Virus record (IMG/VR): IMGVR_UViG_3300008219_000030
Span: 1 to 39,802 of that record
DNA: 39,802 nt
Strand: one strand, 5' to 3'
Origin: a virus
Every line of letters begins with the position of its first letter. Position 1 is the first letter of the stretch. Shown here in pieces: positions 7,169 through 14,918 of the stretch. The notes below the pieces were generated by a model, which was given only the letters and a program-made list of their open reading frames with translations, was not told the origin of the DNA and did no database searches. Made by a program: the position numbers and the translations under genes.

Positions 7169-8743
7169 TTATCCCTTTAAAATCCAGCCAAATTCTTGGT
7201 TCTGCTGTTTGGCATCCTCATCTTTAATCGGCCTATAACCTGTCATACCAGGAATCGTCGTATTCATCTTTGTATCGGTTCTTGACATTGAACTTAAAAA
7301 TGCCTTTTGGTAATCGCTCTCTCTCACATTTGTAACAAAAACAGAATCTCTAATCCAACACCCTATTGCACAGGCTATGATTAAATCATCATTGAATCCT
7401 TTCATCGCCTGCGCTCTTCCATTTTGCCAAACAAATGTTTTCATTTCATTATACAACCTACTGGAGTTTATTTTAATTAGTTTATTCCTTATGAATTCCT
7501 CGAACTTAGCTATAACAAGAGGCCTCGTCACTCTAGACATCGTAAATCCACCAATAGTGTTTTTTGAGGACTCCGCTATAGAGGCATCTACATATTCGTG
7601 ACTCGTTTTGCGAGCATAATAAAGATTCGGATATTGCATCTCTTCAAGCTTTGTTATAACCGTCCAACCAACAGAGTTGTTCTCTACTACTAGAAGGCAG
7701 TTTCCGTATTCTTTTCCAATGTTAAACAGAACATTCGCAAAAATATCGGGTGCCGACTTGCCCCTATACTCAGCAACCAGTTCCATCGTTTCCGTGTTAA
7801 ATATATGAAAAGTGGAATAGTCTTTACCGTCACCTCTAGCCACGTCTGCTGCAATCATATATGTTTCTTGTGGTTGGTACTCTTCCCATATCCAAATATT
7901 CCTGTCAAAGCCGGTCCTGTACTTTGGTTCAGAAACAGCACCGCTAATTAATTGTAAATCTTCCGGATTAAATACAGTTTCTCCGGACATATTAAAGTTG
8001 CACAACAATTCTTGTGCAATTTGTCTTGCGGACATGTTTTTTGTTTCTTCTTCAAACCAATTTTGATCCCGGTCGGGATGTACGTCCCAGGACAAAGTTG
8101 TCGGATGAAACTTATTTGTTTTTTCAGCAGCCCCCATAAATGCTTGATGAAACCAGTTGCCTACACCATTTGGAGTAGACAGTGCAATACACCGACCGCC
8201 AGTTGAAAGCGTAGGGTACAAGCCCGTCCATAACTCTTCTAGCCCTTCTACATGAGCAGCCTCATCAATAACCAGAAGAGAGAGAGCTTCAGAACGACCA
8301 GCATCCCCGCTTGTGGAAGAGGCCTTAATTTGCGATCCATTCGATAATTCAAAGGATGTTCGGTTATCAACGGAGATATCAGTGATCATGATCCATGACG
8401 GCAGGTTCCTAATCATGTGCTTTACTTTTTTAACTAAATTCGCTGCTGTCCCAAACTTGGTTGCAATAACAAGGATATTTTTGTCCTTGTGGAACATCAT
8501 CAACCATGCAATGTATGCCGCCGTAATGGTTGAAATCCCCAATTGGCGTGCTTTTAAAATTACATTAAATCGATAATCATTAAAATCCCTGAGTAGATCT
8601 TCCTGGTAGTCGAACACCTTAAAGGGGATAAGCCCCTTCATAGGATGGGAAATCTTCGCATAATTATTAATAAAATAAGCCGGATCTTTACCGGCTTTTA
8701 TAATTTCAGCAACTACTTCCTTCCTTGTTAGTTCGTGTGACAT
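7169..8743 (-). CDS. 17: Large terminase subunit, gp17-like
   Basis: This ATPase-nuclease motor cuts concatemeric DNA and pumps it into the prohead. The 524-residue product has both domains. The ATPase half carries the adenine/Q-type block FKVFDYQEDLL (41-51), Walker A KARQLGIST (64-72), Walker B LLVIDEAAH (156-164, Asp160 and catalytic Glu161) and the coupling motif ALSTPNG (187-193). The RNase H-like nuclease half carries AADVARGDGKDYS (Asp300), LVVENNSVGW (Glu354) and NDDLIIACAIG (Asp452/Asp453), which supply the acidic metal ligands. It is shorter than T4 gp17 (610) mainly at the termini. It sits directly before the portal gene; in T4 genes 18 and 19 intervene. Confidence 0.96.
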   Translation of the reverse strand: MSHELTRKEVVAEIIKAGKDPAYFINNYAKISHPMKGLIPFKVFDYQEDLLRDFNDYRFNVILKARQLGISTITAAYIAWLMMFHKDKNILVIATKFGTAANLVKKVKHMIRNLPSWIMITDISVDNRTSFELSNGSQIKASSTSGDAGRSEALSLLVIDEAAHVEGLEELWTGLYPTLSTGGRCIALSTPNGVGNWFHQAFMGAAEKTNKFHPTTLSWDVHPDRDQNWFEEETKNMSARQIAQELLCNFNMSGETVFNPEDLQLISGAVSEPKYRTGFDRNIWIWEEYQPQETYMIAADVARGDGKDYSTFHIFNTETMELVAEYRGKSAPDIFANVLFNIGKEYGNCLLVVENNSVGWTVITKLEEMQYPNLYYARKTSHEYVDASIAESSKNTIGGFTMSRVTRPLVIAKFEEFIRNKLIKINSSRLYNEMKTFVWQNGRAQAMKGFNDDLIIACAIGCWIRDSVFVTNVRESDYQKAFLSSMSRTDTKMNTTIPGMTGYRPIKDEDAKQQNQEFGWILKG

Positions 8744-8752
8744 GGTGGACTC

Positions 8753-9283
8753 TCAGTTTGTAACGTTTTTAGCGTCTCTTGAGCCCAACCCACCTTGATC
8801 TAAAAAGTCTTTGAAGTTCTTTTGAACAGTGTCTTCGCTTGGCTGTAATTTGTCCTCGACTCCTTCGAGGCCCCCAATCTTAAACGTCTTTGTAGCGTTA
8901 ACGAAAACTCTAACCTTCGAAGTGCTCTGCACAATCGCGTTGACGTCCCCTTCCGGAGTTAAGGAAAGAGCGTTGCCAGTTATTTTTTTGTATTCTTTCT
9001 TAAGCCAGCTTGCAATATCTGCAATTGTTTGTTCAAGTTCGTCTTCGAACTTTGTGTTATGAACATCGCGAAGCTTAATTTCCGCCTGGTAGTTAATGTC
9101 CATGTAATTACAGCTAACCTTGACTTTGAATCCATCCATGTTCCTAGAGCTTAATACAGGATGGCCCTCTTCTCTCTTTAGACCTATCTTAATCGGATCT
9201 CCATTACTATCAAAAGCTCCATCATAAGCATTAGCTGCTGCCTGTGCGATTCCTCTAATCACGTCTAGTGTTTCCTGTGACAT
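8753..9283 (-). CDS. Unknown protein in the small-terminase position
   Basis: This 176-residue protein has no motif I can name. Its N-terminal part is helical (DVIRGIAQAAANAYDGA), followed by a charged loop (LKREEGHP), then beta strands alternating with an amphipathic helix (EDELEQTIADIASWLKKEYKKI, 79-100) and a polar tail containing Gln/Asp-rich sequence. The start follows AAGGAG at 7-8 bases. It lies immediately before the large terminase gene, where T4 encodes the small terminase gp16 (164 residues). Size and position fit, but I see no clear helix-turn-helix or gp16 signature, so the terminase role is only a hypothesis. Confidence 0.6.
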   Translation of the reverse strand: MSQETLDVIRGIAQAAANAYDGAFDSNGDPIKIGLKREEGHPVLSSRNMDGFKVKVSCNYMDINYQAEIKLRDVHNTKFEDELEQTIADIASWLKKEYKKITGNALSLTPEGDVNAIVQSTSKVRVFVNATKTFKIGGLEGVEDKLQPSEDTVQKNFKDFLDQGGLGSRDAKNVTN

Positions 9284-9286
9284 TTA

Positions 9287-9676
9287 TTATTCTCCTTGAA
9301 TTTTTTCGGGACGCCAGCCTGTTTCCCATCTTTCTTCTCTTTCTTCTACGTACTGAATAAAACAACCATGGCAGCAATCATATTTTGCCATATAAACGTC
9401 GTCTTTTATTTTAAATGAGTATTTCTCACAGACTGGACAATTTCTTTGTGCATCTCTAATAAGTAGTTTTTTGGAAACAAAAAAGCCGTCAACCTCAACC
9501 TTATCTTTCTTTTCTTGTATTTTGTTTTCTCTATGTGTAAAAGCTTTAAGTTGTTGTAAATACTCTTTCTCTTTCTCTTGTCCCCAGTCCGATCTCGGAT
9601 TTTTGATTGCACTCTCACCATATTTTGTCTTTATGGCTTTTTCTAACCTAACAATATAATCTAGATCATCGCTCAT
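9287..9676 (-). CDS. Small zinc-ribbon protein
   Basis: The 129-residue product begins MSDDLDYIVRLEKAIKTKYG. Its N-terminal half is helical and charged. The C-terminal half has a likely treble-clef or ribbon zinc site made by CPVC (Cys80, Cys83) and CCHGC (Cys101/Cys102, Cys105). The very end is rich in Glu, Arg and Trp. I chose ATG at 9676 because it overlaps the upstream stop as ATGA; the frame stays open 25 codons further upstream, but that extension lies inside the preceding gene and looks like chance. Substrate and partner are unknown; a nucleic-acid or protein-binding role is typical for such sites. Confidence 0.7.
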   Translation of the reverse strand: MSDDLDYIVRLEKAIKTKYGESAIKNPRSDWGQEKEKEYLQQLKAFTHRENKIQEKKDKVEVDGFFVSKKLLIRDAQRNCPVCEKYSFKIKDDVYMAKYDCCHGCFIQYVEEREERWETGWRPEKIQGE

Positions 9677-10134
9677 TTTTGTATCTCTACGGCTGCATAG
9701 AAAATTACTATAGACGTGATAATTCCTATAACTACGCCTCCTCCAAACCACCAGTTAGCGTTATCGTTAGGATTTTTTAAAGCAAGCTCTTGTAGCCTTT
9801 TTATCTCCGAGTCTTTAATCGTAACAAGCGAGCTATGCTGCGTCCTAAGTACGTCAAGCGTAGCTTGAACATTTGCCATTTCCAAAGCATGCTTTGCTTC
9901 CATTTTTTCAAGTTCAAAATTAATTTTAAGATTACATTCAAGTTGTTTGTGTTCCTCTTCTGCTATCAGTCTAGCAGCGAACGTCTCATCGAATAGTACG
10001 CCAGTAAATGGGGCGACCTGTCCTTCGCTCAGGCTGGCTACTCGGCCTTGATTCGACTTCGCTATATTTGGCAGTAGTATTATAATGGTACATAAGAATA
10101 AAGAAATTATTTTTGTTATTATTTCATGGTACAT
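9673..10134 (-). CDS. Membrane protein with signal-like N-terminus and C-terminal anchor; possible lysis role
   Basis: The 153-residue product has a hydrophobic N-terminal segment (residues 7-25) that could be a signal peptide ending near Ala25-Lys-Ser. A short conserved-looking stretch (GQVAPFTGVLFDE, 38-50), a long charged helix or coiled coil (54-118) and a C-terminal membrane helix (128-149, beginning WWFGGGVVIGII) follow. This topology puts the coiled coil in the periplasm and tethers the C-terminus. It follows a holin-like gene and an anchored coiled-coil gene, so a spanin-like or endolysin-helper role is plausible. There is no lipobox, so it is not a classical o-spanin. The start follows GGAG and overlaps the upstream gene by 11 bases. 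Confidence 0.66.
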   Translation of the reverse strand: MYHEIITKIISLFLCTIIILLPNIAKSNQGRVASLSEGQVAPFTGVLFDETFAARLIAEEEHKQLECNLKINFELEKMEAKHALEMANVQATLDVLRTQHSSLVTIKDSEIKRLQELALKNPNDNANWWFGGGVVIGIITSIVIFYAAVEIQK

Positions 10135-10528
10135 AGGTCACTCCAAACTTTTCACTTATCTCTTTGGCTAGTCCATCAGTGTCATTATGATACTTTTCAA
10201 CTATTTTTTTAAGAGCTTTCTTTTTCGATTCGGAAAGTTCCTTTTCTTCTTCAGCATATTTATTCTCTAAATCCGATAACACCTTTTGATAATGTGCAAG
10301 AGCTTCGTCTCTTTTTTTGATTTCATCGTCATGGCTTTTTTCTATCACCGATAATTGTTTCTCATAGCTTTCAATTGTTGTTTCTAATATCTTTACAGCA
10401 GCATCGCTGTTTTTTCTAAAAACAAAAAACATTATAAGAGTGTAGGCCAATACTGCCGGGATATACCAATAGGTTTTTGTCCACAACCATGCTTTTCGTA
10501 TACAAAGCTTGAAAGCCATCCATGTCAT
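10124..10528 (-). CDS. Membrane-anchored coiled-coil protein, i-spanin-like
   Basis: The product is 134 residues from ATG at 10528. That start overlaps the holin-like stop as ATGA and lies 9 bases after GGAG. An in-frame ATG at 10543 is possible but lies deeper in the upstream gene. One membrane helix near the N-terminus (about WYIPAVLAYTLIMFFVF) is followed by about 85 residues of highly charged coiled coil full of Glu, Lys and Gln. That is the layout of Rz-type inner-membrane spanins, which link inner and outer membranes at the end of lysis. No outer-membrane lipoprotein partner is nested in another frame that I could find. The lysis call is from topology and neighbours, not homology. Confidence 0.65.
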   Translation of the reverse strand: MTWMAFKLCIRKAWLWTKTYWYIPAVLAYTLIMFFVFRKNSDAAVKILETTIESYEKQLSVIEKSHDDEIKKRDEALAHYQKVLSDLENKYAEEEKELSESKKKALKKIVEKYHNDTDGLAKEISEKFGVTYVP

Positions 10529-10722
10529 TTTCCGTGTCTCCATACCGTCGCAAGGTCCACCGCCGCCTGTGACCCTATATAAACTAATGACACAGCCACC
10601 CAGTCCTCCGACGTGACACTGCCAATAACGGCGAGGGCAGTTGCGGTTCCCCATACCATCAGTTTTCTACTAGTAAACTTTCCCAACAAACGATCTAAAA
10701 ATTCTTTTGCTTGCTCACTCAT
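10525..10722 (-). CDS. Small holin-like membrane protein
   Basis: The 65-residue product has a charged N-terminus (MSEQAKEFLDRLLGKFTSRK), two short hydrophobic stretches (LMVWGTATALAVIGSV and WVAVSLVYIGSQAAVDL) and a basic end (WRHGK). Size, two-helix topology and the FTSRKLMVWG start of the first helix resemble small phage holins, which open the inner membrane to trigger lysis. A very good SD (GGGAGGAG) precedes the ATG at 10722. It is coupled by ATGA to the next gene. Family membership cannot be proved by eye. Confidence 0.62.
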   Translation of the reverse strand: MSEQAKEFLDRLLGKFTSRKLMVWGTATALAVIGSVTSEDWVAVSLVYIGSQAAVDLATVWRHGK

Positions 10723-10743
10723 TTAATCATCTCCTCCCTATAA

Positions 10744-11394
10744 TTAGTTAATACTTCCGCTTGGTAACTCTTTGCCCATCTTTAAAACCTTAAGATTTTT
10801 ATCTAAAATCGCCCATCCAATGGCTTCTCTCGCTTTTGTTCTATCGATTATATCGATAGATACTTCTCTTAAATCCTTCGCAGGGCCAGAAGTTCCCCAA
10901 TTTCCTATATGGAATATTCTTCCATCTTGTTGTCTACATAGACACATCACATGGCTTACTATCTCACCATGTTCAGAAAGCCACGAAAAAATAAAAAGAC
11001 GTGGATAGAAGTTTCTATCTATTGCATGCGCAGCCCAAATAGCGAATTCATCGCAGTCTAGTGGTAAGTCAGGTTGACCGCCTCTAATCCGTATTCGAGA
11101 ACCGTGTTTATAAACATTCTCTCGGCTTACGTTGACAATGTGCTGGACGTAATTCGGGGTGCCACACATATCAAAAAGTTCTCGCAGGCCGTCCGGTTTC
11201 CATTCTAACATGTCCAAAGCACCTTGAACTTCCGTCAACGAGAGATCTTGGTCTACTTCAACCCCCTTGTATTTAGAAAGCCACGCAACTCTATAGATTT
11301 TGCTCCACACAACCCAATGATAAATTGCAAGTTTATATAATAATTTCGCAAATCTTTTTTTTATTTGATGCCAAAAAGCAGTAAAAAATTTCAT
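10744..11394 (-). CDS. Transglutaminase-like/papain-fold cysteine enzyme (putative)
   Basis: The 216-residue product has a basic amphipathic N-terminus (residues 1-40) that could bind membrane or nucleic acid, and a domain with the layout of bacterial transglutaminase-like cysteine proteases. The nucleophile block is LPLDCDEFAIWAAHAI (Cys114 at the start of a helix), followed by a strand with SHVMCLC (His148), then an acidic or amide residue in DGRIFHIGNWG (Asp157 or Asn165). In known families such a Cys-His-Asp/Asn triad performs peptide hydrolysis or amide exchange. It lies directly before the holin-like gene, so a peptidoglycan peptide or cell-wall target is one option. A protein-modifying or host-takeover role is the other. 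The start follows TAGGAGAAATAA. Confidence 0.55.
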   Translation of the reverse strand: MKFFTAFWHQIKKRFAKLLYKLAIYHWVVWSKIYRVAWLSKYKGVEVDQDLSLTEVQGALDMLEWKPDGLRELFDMCGTPNYVQHIVNVSRENVYKHGSRIRIRGGQPDLPLDCDEFAIWAAHAIDRNFYPRLFIFSWLSEHGEIVSHVMCLCRQQDGRIFHIGNWGTSGPAKDLREVSIDIIDRTKAREAIGWAILDKNLKVLKMGKELPSGSIN

Positions 11395-11403
11395 TTATTT
11401 CTC

Positions 11404-14400
11404 CTAGAAATTTGCATGAGCGTATCCATGTGAGTCTTTCTCAATAATGATCTGTTTATCAACCACATCCTTTAGTGTATCGAGATGTGAGATTAAAAGA
11501 ACTGTCTTAAACTCCGTCTTTATCATTTCAAGTAACCTAACAAATCCTTCCATATGTTCCTCGTCTAGTGACGTCGCGGGCTCGTCGAGAATAAATACAT
11601 CCCCAACCGGTAAAGTGCTAATTTTAATCAATGCCAATCGAATAGCCATTGAAGCGATCGTCTTCTCTGCTCCCGAGCCCATCTCAATCGGACGAGGTTC
11701 AAACTTTGGATGTTTAATCATAATATCAAGTTTTCTACCATCCTCTTCGAAGAAGACTTCAAAATTAACAATATTAGCTAAAATTTTTGAAACCTCTTCG
11801 TTAATGATGGGCAACCTCTTTTTAATAATATCGTAAGAAATGCCGTTGCTGTGCATGCATTTCAAATAAAGCTCGTAGCAAGTATATTCTTTTTGAAGAT
11901 TTTCTAGGTTCTGTTGTCTTTCCTCTAGTGATTTAACCTCTTGTTCGAGGGATCCCTTGGCTTTGAATAGAACAAGAAGATCTTCCTGCGCCGTCGTATA
12001 ATCCCTTTCAAGACCATATATGTCGTTCTCTAAAGAAACCTTCTTCTTTAGAGTTTTTTCTAAATGTTTTATAGACTCTTCATTCTCCTCATATTGCTTC
12101 CTGCTTTCTTGCAACTCGTTATGGCTGTGCATAAGCTGTAGTAGCTCGGACTTATTTTTTTCTACGTCAACCTTACTAATGTTAACCCTATCGGTGACAT
12201 TCCTCCTCTTATTAACTAAATCATCGTATTGCTTGAGGTAGGATTTAACTGCATCGGGTTCTAATTCCTCGACTTCTTCATCCACCTTGTTCTTAGAAAT
12301 GGAGAGGCCCGATATATCTACCGTAACAATTCCTAAATCATCTTTTGCTTTATAAGCATCTTTAATGAATTTGCAATGAGAATATTCAGAACCGCAGGGA
12401 ACTTCGGAAAGAAGCCTTACCTTACTTTCCGCCACGCCCTGTTTCTGCTCCAACAACTCTATCTCTTTTTCAAGAGATGAAAGCTCCTTAAACTTTTTAT
12501 CTATATTCTCAAGCTTTTCTTCATAGGTAGTAATATCAATCTTCGATAAATGCTTTTCCATTTTTACTAAGATTTTTTCGTCGGCAACAATGCTTTCATC
12601 TAGTCCCAGATTTCTATTTTTTAAAGCATCAATTTGATTTTCTACTTTCTTAAAATCATCGTTGATTTTTTTAATGTTAAGTATTTCTTGAGGAGAGGCG
12701 TTCAATTTTTTATTGGTTTCGTCGAGGGCTTCCTTTAAATTGCCTATACGCTCTTTCAATGCTTCTATTTGTCCCTTCTTTCTGTCTGCTTCTATCTCAC
12801 TATAAGTCAAATTAGACCTAGATTCTGTTATTTCGTTAACAAAGTCATGATCCTTAAGTTTGTTCAAGGCGCCCTTCGTATCCGCAGAATCCTCCTTAGC
12901 CAATTTGAACTTTTGATCGAAGATATCTAGATCTAAAAACTTGGCTAAAATCTCTTTTCTCTTAGTCGAGCCTTCACCAATAAAGGATAGAGATCCTAGC
13001 TGCGACGACAGGGAGGTAAGCAGGAAATCATCGATATTACCAAAAACGCGTCTAATATTTTTATCTGTCTCATTTCTATCGATTCCACTCATCTCCGTAA
13101 TTTCACGGGTTGTCTTATTCTTACGCGCAAAGCTAACATCTGTTTTTGCCTCAACAGTTTCCTTTCCCTTCAAGTTCTTTTTATATTTATCAGAATCCCT
13201 CGTAATTGTATACGTGTCTTTCCCGATATCTATCTCAATTTTACCATAACAAGATTCTTCATTTTGGTTAATGATATTGAGATTCTTCCTGTTGTTTTTC
13301 GAGGTGGTGTTGAACATGGTATAAAGGAGGCCATCCACAATACTAGATTTGCCAGAATAGTTTTTTCCAAAAATTCCCACTAGGCCTCGGAGTCTAGAAA
13401 AATTAATCTCATTCTTTGTACCGTAATTAAACAGGTTATCCCATTTGAACTTCTTCAACTTCCACTTTACGTTCCGCACAACCTCCTCAGTTTGTTCAGC
13501 CGCAACATTATATTTTTTATTTAAAGAAAATATTTCACTCAAAGTTTCCGGTTCCATCTGGTAGTCCTTCAAGAACTCCTCTATGATTTCCTCTTGTACA
13601 GATATGTCGCGCAGATCCTCATGCACAATATTGCCCGTAACTTCTTCTGCCGACGGGTCCATGTCCCCGCGATTAACAAATACTACCGATTCCGGTTTGA
13701 ACCGGGTCTTACAAACGTCAATCGCTCGTCGCATTCTTTCTAGCGTGAGGCTGTAATTGGCAATCAGCCTAATCCGGGCCTCTTGAGGTATATCCAAATT
13801 ATTAGGTATTTTTCCTTTACTATCCAATTCAATCGTAATAAACGGCTTCGGGTTTTTAAAGCTATAATGTTTGACTTTAAAATCCTCTTTATTGTCAATA
13901 TCCCAAATCAAAAATCCTTTATCATTAGATTCGGAAAAATTTTGCTGCACCGTAGAGCCGCAGTAACGGACGCGGCCATTGTTGTCGATTACCTGATTTG
14001 ATCGGTGGATATCACCAAGGAGTGCATAATCGAAGTCTTCGAAGATGTCTATAGGATGATCGCCATGGTCAAGCATAAAATCAACATCCGTCATCGAACC
14101 TTTAATACATCCATGATATAGAGCTATGTTCACCCTATCTAGGTCACTAGGTTCGTTCCAATTATCTTCATCAAAAATCGATAAGGCATTTAATGCAAAC
14201 CTATCATTAAGTAAAACCTCTTGTGAATCCTTTAAAAGATGTAGGTTAGGATGATCTAGGGATTTTACAATGGGGCTGATCGAGTCTAGCCTGCTACTAT
14301 TTTTAAGATTGCCATCATGGTTACCTAATATAATATACGTAGGTGCGATGTCCGCAAGATTTCTAAAGAAGTCCGAACACATTTGAACGAACTCCGGAGA

Positions 14401-14556
14401 GATTTGTGTTTTTGTATGTGCTATATCCCCGCAATGAATAATCACATCGGGCTTTAGCTTACGAAGTTTCTTGTAGACCTGGCCGAAAACCCCCCTGTAC
14501 TCTTTATGGTACTTAAGGTTGCGAATGTGGGTATCCCCAAAATGAGCGAATCTCAT
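11404..14556 (-). CDS. Mre11-Rad50 (SbcD-SbcC, gp47-gp46) single-chain fusion nuclease
   Basis: The complex processes DNA ends for recombination-dependent replication; in T4 gp47 and gp46 are separate. Here both are in one 1050-residue chain. Residues 1-240 are a calcineurin-like phosphodiesterase with all five blocks: FGDTHI (Asp8, His10), HCGDIAHT (Asp44), LGNHDG (Asn79, His80), YHGC (His148) and LGDIH (Asp182, His184). A cap region follows to about 340. The Rad50-type ATPase has Walker A GKNYSGKSS (397-405), a Q-loop near SSQLG, coiled coils at about 560-715 and 745-900 around the hook VPCGSEYSHC (Cys721, Cys728), the signature GSGAEKT (960-966) and Walker B VFILDEPATSLD. The frame is continuous with no stop or shift. 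The start follows GGAGG, and a promoter-like sequence lies upstream. Confidence 0.93.
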   Translation of the reverse strand: MRFAHFGDTHIRNLKYHKEYRGVFGQVYKKLRKLKPDVIIHCGDIAHTKTQISPEFVQMCSDFFRNLADIAPTYIILGNHDGNLKNSSRLDSISPIVKSLDHPNLHLLKDSQEVLLNDRFALNALSIFDEDNWNEPSDLDRVNIALYHGCIKGSMTDVDFMLDHGDHPIDIFEDFDYALLGDIHRSNQVIDNNGRVRYCGSTVQQNFSESNDKGFLIWDIDNKEDFKVKHYSFKNPKPFITIELDSKGKIPNNLDIPQEARIRLIANYSLTLERMRRAIDVCKTRFKPESVVFVNRGDMDPSAEEVTGNIVHEDLRDISVQEEIIEEFLKDYQMEPETLSEIFSLNKKYNVAAEQTEEVVRNVKWKLKKFKWDNLFNYGTKNEINFSRLRGLVGIFGKNYSGKSSIVDGLLYTMFNTTSKNNRKNLNIINQNEESCYGKIEIDIGKDTYTITRDSDKYKKNLKGKETVEAKTDVSFARKNKTTREITEMSGIDRNETDKNIRRVFGNIDDFLLTSLSSQLGSLSFIGEGSTKRKEILAKFLDLDIFDQKFKLAKEDSADTKGALNKLKDHDFVNEITESRSNLTYSEIEADRKKGQIEALKERIGNLKEALDETNKKLNASPQEILNIKKINDDFKKVENQIDALKNRNLGLDESIVADEKILVKMEKHLSKIDITTYEEKLENIDKKFKELSSLEKEIELLEQKQGVAESKVRLLSEVPCGSEYSHCKFIKDAYKAKDDLGIVTVDISGLSISKNKVDEEVEELEPDAVKSYLKQYDDLVNKRRNVTDRVNISKVDVEKNKSELLQLMHSHNELQESRKQYEENEESIKHLEKTLKKKVSLENDIYGLERDYTTAQEDLLVLFKAKGSLEQEVKSLEERQQNLENLQKEYTCYELYLKCMHSNGISYDIIKKRLPIINEEVSKILANIVNFEVFFEEDGRKLDIMIKHPKFEPRPIEMGSGAEKTIASMAIRLALIKISTLPVGDVFILDEPATSLDEEHMEGFVRLLEMIKTEFKTVLLISHLDTLKDVVDKQIIIEKDSHGYAHANF

Positions 14557-14582
14557 GTAGCCTCCATAATTGTGCTAGCTAG

Positions 14583-14611
14583 AGAATACAGCACCAAACG
14601 AAGGATGTCAA
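14583..14611 (-). promoter_or_regulatory. Candidate sigma70-type promoter for the Mre11-Rad50 fusion
   Basis: On the minus strand a perfect TTGACA (14606-14611) is followed by a 17-base spacer and TATTCT (14583-14588, four of six matches to TATAAT). It lies in the 56-base gap before the fusion gene, about 27 bases upstream of its ATG. Consensus -35, ideal spacing and location in one of the few real intergenic gaps make it the best host-type promoter seen here. No activity data exist. Confidence 0.5.
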
Positions 14612-14612
14612 G

Positions 14613-14918
14613 CTAAAGACTAGAGAGATCGCCTTGATCTTCAGACTGTTTCTGCCTATAAACAGACACTGCCGTCTTCTCACTAGAAACCCTCGCAAGC
14701 ATTCTAAGCCAAGATTTATCCCCCAAAGGAATGTCCGGGTCTGCTAACAGCGCGTCAAATTCAGATACTCCAGGGAATGTTCCCGCTTTATCCGTGTCAA
14801 AGGATGCCGCAGAAGCGGGGGCAGGAAATGTTCCTCTTTTATCAAAATCATTATTCTCCTGCATGGCTTGTACCTCTTCTTTGATTATTTGTTTTAATCT
14901 TGACTTTACAATTTTCAT
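14613..14918 (-). CDS. Small protein with N-terminal IIKEE peptide (first of pair)
   Basis: The 101-residue product has unknown function. Residues 1-19 (MKIVKSRLKQIIKEEVQAM) nearly repeat the start of the upstream gene product. The remainder is mostly disordered and contains an internal repeat, KRGTFPAPASA then KAGTFPGVSE, and a short helical part (DKSWLRMLARVSSEKTAVSV). The start ATG overlaps the upstream stop as ATGA, with AGAGGA as SD. The N-terminal peptide ends in I-K-E-E, which fits the gp21-type cleavage consensus (I/L)xE. A packaged internal protein is therefore one hypothesis. Confidence 0.68.
   Translation of the reverse strand: MKIVKSRLKQIIKEEVQAMQENNDFDKRGTFPAPASAASFDTDKAGTFPGVSEFDALLADPDIPLGDKSWLRMLARVSSEKTAVSVYRQKQSEDQGDLSSL

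Noticed and set aside
9677-9751. Upstream extension of the zinc-ribbon frame by 25 codons
   Set aside because: It lies inside the preceding gene, has basic, unpatterned sequence, and ignores the ATG that overlaps the upstream stop as ATGA.
10529-10654. Upstream extension of the i-spanin-like frame
   Set aside because: The extension overlaps the holin-like gene in another frame and is Gly/Cys-rich nonsense; the ATGA-coupled ATG at 10528 has a better SD.
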